64,000 nt of DNA, from assembly GCF_050296195.1 (NCBI RefSeq), contig NZ_JBNKRB010000034.1, one strand, 5' to 3'. The notes below the pieces were generated by a model. The model saw only the letters and a program-made list of their open reading frames with translations, was not told where the DNA came from and searched no databases. The position numbers and the translations under genes were made by a program. This DNA is from Gynuella sp050296195 (GTDB lineage: Bacteria > Pseudomonadota > Gammaproteobacteria > Pseudomonadales > Natronospirillaceae). Each line of letters opens with the position of its first letter. Position 1 is the first letter of the stretch. Of this stretch, positions 28,910-36,688 are shown piece after piece.

Positions 28910-28927
28910 GAGGCGACAAGTCGCCTC
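28910..28927. repeat. Perfect 8-bp inverted repeat after tilS
   Basis: GAGGCGAC (28910-28917), a two-base centre AA, and GTCGCCTC (28920-28927) form an exact palindrome 36 nt past the tilS stop. There is no T-tract. With a 2-nt centre it is a poor RNA hairpin and looks more like a protein-binding site or a terminator remnant. Confidence 0.35.
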
Positions 28928-29076
28928 TGATAGACTGACGTCCCGTCTTAAACAGCACTCACACAATCAATCTCATTCCACTACCCGCGTCTAAATCAAT
29001 TGATGACGAAGGGGAGTTTTTTATTTATTGGTGTTTGGATTTGATACTGTGAGGTCCAATTTCAGATGGGATCATT

Positions 29077-30705
29077 ATGACTCGTTATATATTTGTTACC
29101 GGTGGCGTTGTTTCTTCACTTGGTAAAGGCATTGCATCAGCTTCCCTGGCTGCCATTCTTGAAGCCAGAGGTCTTAAGGTTACTCTACTCAAGCTTGATC
29201 CCTATATTAATGTTGATCCGGGCACTATGAGCCCGTTCCAGCATGGTGAGGTCTTTGTGACCGAGGACGGCGCGGAGACAGATCTTGATCTTGGGCACTA
29301 TGAACGTTTTGTTCGTACGACCATGACCCGTCGTAATAATTTCACTACCGGGCGTATTTATCAGGATGTCCTGCGTAAAGAGCGCCGTGGTGATTATCTG
29401 GGGGGAACTGTCCAGGTTATTCCTCATATTACCGATGAAATCAAGCGTCGTGTTATTGAGGGAGCCGGTAATGCAGATGTGGCTCTGGTGGAAATCGGCG
29501 GTACAGTCGGGGATATAGAGTCACTACCGTTTCTGGAAGCCGTTCGTCAATTAAGGGTTGAGTTGGGGAGTTCCCGTGCCCTGACGATGCATCTGACTCT
29601 GGTGCCTTACATTGCCACTGCCGGCGAGATGAAAACCAAGCCTACCCAGCATTCGGTAAAAGAAATGCGTACCATCGGTTTGCAGCCGGATATTCTGATT
29701 TGTCGTTCTGAACAAACGCTCGATAAGTCTTCATTGCGAAAAATTGCCCTGTTTACTAATGTTGAAGAACGAGCCGTCATTCCATTACCTGATGCAGATA
29801 CCATTTATAAAATTCCAGCCATGTTGAATGCTGCTGGGTTGGATGTATTTGTGGTGGAAAAACTTGGTCTCGAGTGTGGTGAAGCAGATTTGAGCGAATG
29901 GAATGACGTCGCTGATCGTAAACTGAATCCGGACAAAGAAATCACCATCGCCATGGTTGGCAAATATATGGAGCTGTTGGATGCTTATAAATCCCTGATT
30001 GAAGCCATCGACCATGCCGGCATTCGTAGTCGTACCAAAGTGAATATTCGATATATTGATTCCGAGCGTATTGAGAAAGAAGGTGTTGAGCTATTGACTG
30101 GTGTCAGTGCTATTCTGGTTCCGGGTGGATTTGGTCATCGTGGCGTTGAAGGTAAGATCATGACAGCCCGTTACGCCAGAGAGCATAAAATCCCATATCT
30201 GGGTATCTGTCTGGGTATGCAGGTAGCGTTTATTGAGTTCGCCCGCAATGTTGCCCGGCTGGAAGGCGCCAACAGTACTGAATTTGACCGACAATGCCGC
30301 CATCCGGTTATTGGCTTGATTACTGAGTGGATTGAAGCTGACGGTAAAAAGGTTGAGCGTGACGATAAGTCAGATTTGGGCGGTACAATGCGTCTTGGCA
30401 GTCAGGCTTGTGAGTTGAAAGAAGATTCCATCGCCCGGGAATGCTATGGTAAGCCAGTGATTTATGAGCGTCACCGTCATCGTTACGAAGTCAACAATCA
30501 TTATGTTGAACAAATGGCGGATGCAGGACTGGTTATATCTGGGCGGTCTGTGGATGGCGCGCTGGTCGAAATGGTTGAGCTGCCTAAAGATCAGCATCCG
30601 TGGTACGTTGCATGTCAGTTTCATCCGGAGTTTACTTCCACCCCACGGGATGGGCATGGATTGTTCAGTGGATTGATTGGTGCGGCCCGGGACTTTCAGA
30701 ACTGA
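29077..30705 (+). CDS. pyrG: CTP synthase
   Basis: PyrG aminates UTP to CTP using glutamine. The 542-aa protein has the N-terminal synthase domain (FVTGGVVSSLGKGIASASL, FQHGEVFVTEDGAETDLDLG) and a C-terminal class I glutaminase with the nucleophile in YLGICLGMQVA and the catalytic His-Glu in CQFHPEFTS. Size matches E. coli (545). In many relatives kdsA separates pyrG and eno; here eno follows directly. Confidence 0.97.
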   Translation: MTRYIFVTGGVVSSLGKGIASASLAAILEARGLKVTLLKLDPYINVDPGTMSPFQHGEVFVTEDGAETDLDLGHYERFVRTTMTRRNNFTTGRIYQDVLRKERRGDYLGGTVQVIPHITDEIKRRVIEGAGNADVALVEIGGTVGDIESLPFLEAVRQLRVELGSSRALTMHLTLVPYIATAGEMKTKPTQHSVKEMRTIGLQPDILICRSEQTLDKSSLRKIALFTNVEERAVIPLPDADTIYKIPAMLNAAGLDVFVVEKLGLECGEADLSEWNDVADRKLNPDKEITIAMVGKYMELLDAYKSLIEAIDHAGIRSRTKVNIRYIDSERIEKEGVELLTGVSAILVPGGFGHRGVEGKIMTARYAREHKIPYLGICLGMQVAFIEFARNVARLEGANSTEFDRQCRHPVIGLITEWIEADGKKVERDDKSDLGGTMRLGSQACELKEDSIARECYGKPVIYERHRHRYEVNNHYVEQMADAGLVISGRSVDGALVEMVELPKDQHPWYVACQFHPEFTSTPRDGHGLFSGLIGAARDFQN

Positions 30706-30837
30706 TCTGCCTATTTTGTAGTTTTTTTACAGCTTCAAAGGCTGAGGGTTGAGAGGGTGGCTGGTTTTTGAGTTATTTTTGTAAGAAAATTACTCATGTT
30801 TGATTCGAAGCAATCTTCTCGTCATCGAATTTCTATT

Positions 30838-30860
30838 TAATAGGGTGATATACCCTATTA
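30838..30860. promoter_or_regulatory. Perfect inverted repeat in the eno leader
   Basis: TAATAGGGT (30838-30846) and ACCCTATTA (30852-30860) are exact complements around GATAT, ending 21 nt before the eno ATG and about 10 nt before its GGAG ribosome site. It could be an operator or a 5' stem affecting mRNA stability or initiation. Confidence 0.45.
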
Positions 30861-30881
30861 CCAAACACTGGAGAGTCAGCA

Positions 30882-32177
30882 ATGACAAAAATCGTCGATA
30901 TTAAAGCTCGTGAAGTACTTGATAGCCGTGGTAACCCCACCGTCGAGGCCGATGTTATCCTGGAATCCGGACATGTAGGTCGCGCCTGTGCTCCATCTGG
31001 AGCATCTACAGGTTCTCGTGAAGCGCTTGAATTGCGGGATGGTGACAAGAGTCGATATCTGGGTAAAGGGGTATTAACCGCGGTTGCCGCTGTTAATGGT
31101 CCTATCAAAGAAGCTTTACTGGGTAAAGATGCTGAAGATCAGGCGACTCTTGACCAGATCATGATCGATCTGGATGGCACTGAAAACAAATCCAAGTTTG
31201 GTGCTAACGCTATTCTGGCTGTATCGCTGGCCAATGCCAAAGCAGCTGCTCAGGCTAAAGGTGTTGCTCTGTACGAACACATCTCCGACCTGAATGGTAC
31301 TTCTGGTGTGTATAGCCTGCCGGTTCCCATGATGAACATCCTGAATGGTGGTGAGCATGCTGACAACAATGTTGATATTCAGGAATTCATGATCCAGCCC
31401 GTTGGCGCATCTTCATTCAAAGAAGCGTTGAGAATGGGGGCAGAAATCTTCCATTCGTTGAAGAAAGTTCTGGGTGCCAAAGGTCTGAGTACTGCAGTGG
31501 GTGATGAAGGCGGCTTTGCACCTAACCTGGAAAGCAATGCAGCTGCGTTGGCGGCCATCAAAGAAGCCGTTGAAGCTGCAGGTTACAAGCTCGGTACTGA
31601 TATCACTTTGGCAATGGATTGTGCTTCTTCTGAATTCTATGAAGATGGCAAATACAACATGAAAGGTGAAGGTAAAGTATTCACTTCTAATGAATTCAGT
31701 GATTACCTGGCTAAACTTTGTGAAGAATATCCAATTGTGTCTATCGAAGACGGACAGGATGAATCTGACTGGGATGGCTTTGCATACCAGACTAAATTGT
31801 TGGGCGACAAAATCCAATTGGTCGGTGATGACCTGTTTGTAACCAACACCAAAATCCTGAAAGAAGGTATCGAAAAAAGCATCGCTAACTCCATTCTGAT
31901 TAAATTCAATCAGATTGGTTCTCTGTCAGAAACTCTGGCGGCTATCAAAATGGCTAAAGATGCCGGTTATACCGCTGTCATTTCTCACCGTTCTGGCGAA
32001 ACTGAAGATGCAACCATTGCTGATCTGGCAGTCGGTACTGCCGCTGGTCAGATTAAAACAGGTTCTCTGTGCCGTTCTGACCGTGTTGCCAAGTACAACC
32101 AATTGCTCAGAATTGAAGAAGCTCTGGGTGACAAAGCCGTTTACAATGGTTTGAAGGAAATCAAAGGTCAGGGTTAA
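30882..32177 (+). CDS. eno: Enolase
   Basis: Enolase interconverts 2-phosphoglycerate and phosphoenolpyruvate and is also a degradosome partner in gammaproteobacteria. The 431-aa protein opens TKIVDIKAREVLDSRGNPTVE and holds AVGDEGGFAPN, the Mg ligands in LAMDCASSEFY and SIEDGQDESDWDG, and VISHRSGETEDATIADLAVG. GGAGAG precedes the ATG. A strong terminator follows. Confidence 0.98.
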   Translation: MTKIVDIKAREVLDSRGNPTVEADVILESGHVGRACAPSGASTGSREALELRDGDKSRYLGKGVLTAVAAVNGPIKEALLGKDAEDQATLDQIMIDLDGTENKSKFGANAILAVSLANAKAAAQAKGVALYEHISDLNGTSGVYSLPVPMMNILNGGEHADNNVDIQEFMIQPVGASSFKEALRMGAEIFHSLKKVLGAKGLSTAVGDEGGFAPNLESNAAALAAIKEAVEAAGYKLGTDITLAMDCASSEFYEDGKYNMKGEGKVFTSNEFSDYLAKLCEEYPIVSIEDGQDESDWDGFAYQTKLLGDKIQLVGDDLFVTNTKILKEGIEKSIANSILIKFNQIGSLSETLAAIKMAKDAGYTAVISHRSGETEDATIADLAVGTAAGQIKTGSLCRSDRVAKYNQLLRIEEALGDKAVYNGLKEIKGQG

Positions 32178-32201
32178 TTTCCAGCCTGATTATCAGTATC
32201 C

Positions 32202-32232
32202 AAAAAGCCCGGCATTGTCGGGCTTTTTTATT
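32202..32232 (+). terminator. Rho-independent terminator after eno
   Basis: AAAAAGCCCG (32202-32211) and CGGGCTTTTT (32219-32228) form a perfect 10-bp stem with a 7-nt loop and a T-rich tail, 24 nt past the eno stop. It closes the long conserved block. Confidence 0.93.
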
Positions 32233-32299
32233 TGCTTTATGGTGTGCAAACTTTAAAACAGTTTTTTCTAATTAACATGTCCTTGGATAGAGTTTCACT

Positions 32300-32962
32300 G
32301 TGAACATAACCGCTGATTTATTTTCACCCATCTGGTATTGGTCATTTGATATTGCCTTCGCATTACTGCTGCTGATGGCTACAAACTTTCTCGAATGGCA
32401 TGAATTACGCGGTGATAAAGAGTTGCAGCATCGGTTTGGTTTGTCGCTGGTGATTCTTGTTCTTATCTGGTCTATGCGGGCAGGTATTTCCACTGGATTG
32501 GGCATTCATTTTTTTCTGGTCACCACGCTCCACCTGGTATTCGGGTGGCAATTGGCAATGTATGCTGTGGCATTGGCGATATTAGGAATGGTATGGATTG
32601 GTAAGGAATCATGGCAAGGCATTGGTATTAACGGTTTTGTCAGTGGGGTGGTGCCTATTCTTTGTACGTATACTCTCTGGAGAATCCAGCGAAAAAGCCG
32701 ATTGAATAGCCCATTTGCCTTTATTTTTTTAGTTGCTTTTTTGGGAGCAATTATTTCTGTAGTTGCTTCAGGAGTATTGATGACGGCCATTTTTTTGGGA
32801 GCTGGGGTTTATGATTTTGATCATATCGTTAGTCAGTTCTGGATATACGTCCCGTTAATAGCCCTACCTGAAGCCATTCTGAATGGTACTTTTATAACCG
32901 GTATGATTGTGTTCAGACCAGAGTGGGTGAAGTTGTTTGATCAGAAAAAGTACTTCAACTGA
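32300..32962 (+). CDS. CbiM-like energy-coupling factor transporter permease (orphan)
   Basis: A 220-aa integral membrane protein with about six hydrophobic segments. The C-terminal PEAILNGTFITGMIVFRPEWV resembles the end of CbiM-type ECF transporter substrate-binding subunits, and HFFLVTTLHLVFGWQLAM resembles their central helix region. CbiM proteins capture Co or Ni for import, but no cbiN, cbiQ or cbiO partner is nearby, and the metal-binding N-terminal His of true CbiM is not evident. It may work with an ATPase encoded elsewhere or have another role. GTG is the start. Confidence 0.7.
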   Translation: MNITADLFSPIWYWSFDIAFALLLLMATNFLEWHELRGDKELQHRFGLSLVILVLIWSMRAGISTGLGIHFFLVTTLHLVFGWQLAMYAVALAILGMVWIGKESWQGIGINGFVSGVVPILCTYTLWRIQRKSRLNSPFAFIFLVAFLGAIISVVASGVLMTAIFLGAGVYDFDHIVSQFWIYVPLIALPEAILNGTFITGMIVFRPEWVKLFDQKKYFN

Positions 32963-32987
32963 CAAGGTCTCTGGGCAGGTGCCTGGG

Positions 32988-33974
32988 TCAATCGTTATGA
33001 GTCATAGTGCGCAGACTGCTAAATAGTTTCTCTGGAATCAGACCTTGTTCGATAACCTGTTTCCATATGAGCTTTGCCTGGGCTTTCAGTATTTGAACTT
33101 CACTGTCAGCTGGTTCGAGAATAGTCACTCCCAATTTGTTCAAAGTAGCCAATGCCCGACTATTTTGGCGAACCATGGTGTTGTCCAGGGTACTCAATGA
33201 CAGTTTTGTGAGATTCATCATGATGCTTCTGTCTTGCTCGTTCAGGTCTTCGAGAGATCGTTTGCTGATAACAAATACCCCGAACGAATAAACCACCGGA
33301 ACATTGGTGAGATACTTCAGGCTATGATGCCATTGTAAGGTAATTGCAGCCGCTGGTGGTGCTATCAAACCATCAATTGAACCAGTCTGTAGTGAGGTCG
33401 TTATTTCGGAAAGATTCAGATCAATAGCCTTTAGGTTAAATTCGCTGGCGTAATACAACAATGCCGGATCTGCAGGCAGCCATAATTTCTGTTGTTGCAA
33501 TTGATTAAGATTGACAGCCGGTTCTTGGGTCATAGCGTAAGCCATGCCACCATCAATCAATCCTATCGCTTTAAAGCGGCTATCTTCAGCAAGTCTTAAA
33601 ATATCCGTATCAAAGCTAGCGCGTGCCTTCAGAACCTGGTCAAAATTATCGAAGAAAAAAGGTAAGCCATAAACGCGTAACCCTGGAAACTCTTTGGTCC
33701 AGGCACTGCTTTGAGAAACGGTTGCATCCAATTGACCAATCATCATCTTGCGTCTGATGGCATCATCAGACCCCATGACTCCAGCCGGATAGATTTTCAG
33801 TTTAACTCTATTGTCCGTCTGCTGGCGTAATTCTGTATCCAGAGCTCTTAGGCTTTTTACAACATCAGTACCATCAGGGTAAGCGGTTGCTATTTTTATT
33901 GTTGTGCCAAATGCACTGACAGACACTAAAAGAGCGAGTAAGAGTAAGTATATTAATCTAATCATATAGATCAT
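32988..33974 (-). CDS. TRAP transporter-type periplasmic solute-binding protein (DctP family)
   Basis: A secreted binding protein of about 328 aa. After a signal peptide (IRLIYLLLLALLVSVSAFG) it has TTIKIATAYPDGTDVVKSL, the YPAGVMGSDDAIRRKMMIGQLDA region and the LPFFFDNFDQV motif of DctP proteins, with the ligand-site region IDGLIAPPAAA. No dctQ/dctM permease genes are nearby. It is divergent from a two-component system, so it may act as a periplasmic sensor rather than in uptake. The start is uncertain (33974, 33965 or a TTG at 33995). Confidence 0.82.
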   Translation of the reverse strand: MIYMIRLIYLLLLALLVSVSAFGTTIKIATAYPDGTDVVKSLRALDTELRQQTDNRVKLKIYPAGVMGSDDAIRRKMMIGQLDATVSQSSAWTKEFPGLRVYGLPFFFDNFDQVLKARASFDTDILRLAEDSRFKAIGLIDGGMAYAMTQEPAVNLNQLQQQKLWLPADPALLYYASEFNLKAIDLNLSEITTSLQTGSIDGLIAPPAAAITLQWHHSLKYLTNVPVVYSFGVFVISKRSLEDLNEQDRSIMMNLTKLSLSTLDNTMVRQNSRALATLNKLGVTILEPADSEVQILKAQAKLIWKQVIEQGLIPEKLFSSLRTMTHND

Positions 33975-34297
33975 ATTTTCATATTCGTATGACAAACTGA
34001 TGAATGCTATTACTCAGACACGCTTTTTTATAGGTTCCATCGGTCGTTTAAATCTATGAATAGTAAGGCTTTTCTCCGGTAGTCGGAAAAAAGGATGAGT
34101 TGACCAGCATCAATCCTCTGCTATGACTTACAAGACAACCAACTGATTGTATTCATCTCACCGGTTACTTGGTTTCAAGGTCTGCGATTGATTTTGTGCA
34201 TGGGTTTGGTTAGGCATGATGCGTTTGCAATTACAGTATATGGCCCACGTCGATTGCATTGGCTGTTGGCAATGTTTGAAGTATTCGGAGCCAAGAT
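33975..34297. other. Divergent intergenic region between dctP-like gene and response regulator
   Basis: About 320 bp holding the promoters of two divergent genes. A near-perfect hairpin lies at 34069-34093: CTTTTCTCCG and CGGAAAAAAG pair at nine of ten positions around a 5-nt loop. No convincing sigma-70 or sigma-54 promoter was identified by eye. Confidence 0.4.
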
Positions 34298-36496
34298 ATG
34301 ACAAACCTGGAAAGAAAGTTTGAATTTGCTTCCAGTGATAATGACAGAAAATCATCTGAGGACTCCGGCTGGAAAGTACTGACGGTTGAAGATGATGCTG
34401 CCTATCAGGCATCTCTGGTTTTTGCGTTACGATCCATGAAGGTTCAACGTAAGATGATCAGTTTGCTGACAGCCCGATCGACCACAGAAGCCACTCGTAT
34501 TATTTCCCGAAATCCAGACATTGCAGTGATATTGCTGGATGTCGTCATGGAACATGATGAATCGGGTTTGACCCTTGTAAAAACGATTCGCGAACTTTTT
34601 GATAACAGTGATGTCAGAATTATCTTGCTGACGGGGCAGCCGGGCATGGCTCCCCAGAAAGATGTTATGAGCCGGTACGATATTGATGATTATTGGTGTA
34701 AATCAGAACTGACCAATGATCATTTGCTTACCATCATTACCAGTAATATCCGTACCTGGAACTATCTGACTGAAATCAGAAAATCCACTACCGGTTTGCA
34801 ACAGGTTATTAGTGCCAGCAGACAATTGAATGGTACACGTGATGTTAATGAGTATCTCCAAACTATTCTGACCCAAGTGGGTAATATCTTTAATATCGAC
34901 AGTAGTTTGATTTGTGCTATTGATGAGGGTAGTCAGAATATTCGAAATGCAAGTGTTATGGTCGTGACTGGTAAATTTGAAAATATAAAAAATAAAAACC
35001 TCGGTCAGATAGAACACGATTTATTGCTCAAAGCCTGTAAACAGGTTTTGAATTCCAAACATCACATTTTTATTCCAGGGTATTCCATTCTGTATATCCG
35101 TTACAATGTTGAGCTGGCCGAATACATTGTCATTCTGAAGAATGAAAAACCATTGTCAAAACTGGATATACATTTGTTGCAGATATTTTTTGAAAACGTC
35201 AGTGTGGGGCTCGATAATATTTCTTTGTACGGTCAGTTGTTAAGGGTTGCATACGAAGATTCACTTCTGAAGATGCCAAACCGAAGTTGGCTGGCGAAAG
35301 AGATTGCCCGATTGAATGTCAATCAACCATATCAGGCAGAATTGTTTGTTGTTGATGTGGACGATTTTGCAGAAATCAGTATGACGTTTGGCAATGTATT
35401 TTGTGATCAGCTCATGAAATGCGTTAGCGAAAAACTGCTTTCAAATGTGCCCGGCAGTGCCAGTATTGCCAGAGTGGGGATTAGCGCTATTGGTGTTCTG
35501 GTAGATAGCGTATCCCATGTTGATGGAGCGTTCTTTGATAAACTTTTCTCCTCTCCATTGACCATAGCCGGAACTGAACATGCGGTTTCCATCACCGTTT
35601 CGAAGATCAATATGGTGGAAACCAAAGGATACTTTTCATCAGAACAAATTATTCGAAGAGCAGAGAGTCTGGTTGGCTTGTCGCGATTAAAAGGTGTTCA
35701 TTACATTGAGAATAACGCAGACCTCGAAAAGCAGGTGGTATATCGACACTCTATGCTTGATGAGCTGAGAAAGGCATTTTTGCAGAAGCAGTTTTTTATT
35801 CTATTACAACCCAAGGTAGGACTTGCAGATGGTCGTCTGGTTGGTTTTGAGTCATTGGTCCGGTGGCGTAAAACCGACGGCTCAGTGGTTGCTCCTGGCG
35901 ATTTCATCCCTCTTGCAGAAGCATCAGGTTTGATCGGAAAGCTGGATAATCAGGTTCTGAGACTAACCTGTGAAGCGGTAAAATACCTGAATGCAAATGA
36001 TATATATGTCCCGGTGTCATTTAACGCGTGTTCTTCAGAACTCATGAATTCGAGTTATCTTACGAACTTAACTCAAATAATTCGTGAGTATGATGTTGAC
36101 CCTAAATATCTGGAACTTGAAGTGACTGAATCTCAGGCAGCGCCAGAGTATCAGAGAATATCCAGCTCCCTAGAAGAAATTATGGCACTGGGAATGGATG
36201 TGAGTATTGATGATTTTGGTACCGGATATTCCTCACTTGCTCATATCACTGATTTAAAGGCAACTACACTCAAAATAGATCGAACGTTTGTTACTCGTCT
36301 GAATACATCACGCGAGCACAATTACGTAATTGACATGATTCTGGAACTGGGGAATCAGCTGGGTTTTAAAGTGATTGCTGAAGGTATTGAAACAGAGGAG
36401 CAGAGGCAGCAATTGTTGCAAAAGGGTTGTCAGTATGGCCAGGGGTATCTTTTTGCCAAACCTCTGACATTGGACGATGCCATTTTGTTTTCTTAA
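34298..36496 (+). CDS. Response regulator with DUF3369, degenerate GGDEF and EAL domains (c-di-GMP phosphodiesterase)
   Basis: A 732-aa regulator. The receiver domain is near the N-terminus: acidic pair in VEDDAAY, phosphoacceptor Asp in VILLDVVMEHDESG, Thr in LLTGQPG and Lys in YWCKSEL. DUF3369 follows (about 150-310), then a GGDEF fold with the signature lost (ARVGISAIGVLV in place of GGDEF), then EAL. EAL residues look active: GFESLVRW (ESL for EAL), SFNACSSEL, LELEVTES, DDFGTGYSS, LKIDRTFV, AEGIETEEQ and GQGYLFAKPL. Phosphorylation probably controls c-di-GMP breakdown. GGAG precedes the start. The cognate kinase is probably the next gene. Confidence 0.9.
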   Translation: MTNLERKFEFASSDNDRKSSEDSGWKVLTVEDDAAYQASLVFALRSMKVQRKMISLLTARSTTEATRIISRNPDIAVILLDVVMEHDESGLTLVKTIRELFDNSDVRIILLTGQPGMAPQKDVMSRYDIDDYWCKSELTNDHLLTIITSNIRTWNYLTEIRKSTTGLQQVISASRQLNGTRDVNEYLQTILTQVGNIFNIDSSLICAIDEGSQNIRNASVMVVTGKFENIKNKNLGQIEHDLLLKACKQVLNSKHHIFIPGYSILYIRYNVELAEYIVILKNEKPLSKLDIHLLQIFFENVSVGLDNISLYGQLLRVAYEDSLLKMPNRSWLAKEIARLNVNQPYQAELFVVDVDDFAEISMTFGNVFCDQLMKCVSEKLLSNVPGSASIARVGISAIGVLVDSVSHVDGAFFDKLFSSPLTIAGTEHAVSITVSKINMVETKGYFSSEQIIRRAESLVGLSRLKGVHYIENNADLEKQVVYRHSMLDELRKAFLQKQFFILLQPKVGLADGRLVGFESLVRWRKTDGSVVAPGDFIPLAEASGLIGKLDNQVLRLTCEAVKYLNANDIYVPVSFNACSSELMNSSYLTNLTQIIREYDVDPKYLELEVTESQAAPEYQRISSSLEEIMALGMDVSIDDFGTGYSSLAHITDLKATTLKIDRTFVTRLNTSREHNYVIDMILELGNQLGFKVIAEGIETEEQRQQLLQKGCQYGQGYLFAKPLTLDDAILFS

Positions 36497-36688
36497 GTTC
36501 ATTAAAAATAGCCGCATGACGGAAATTATAATCTGTCTTTTCAGGATGTATGCTAGGCTCATTTCAGATAAGGCCCTCTAGTTTAACTTCCCGTAGTTCT
36601 GTCGTAGTTGTTTGAAGAATAAAGAGGAGCATCATTCTCATGAGCCTCGGCTTTGATCGGTACGTATTTCAGTGAAAGGAACAATGGT

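Noticed and set aside
34069..34093. Hairpin in the dctP-like / response regulator gap as a terminator
   Set aside because: It lies upstream of both divergent genes and lacks a T-run, so it cannot end either transcript.
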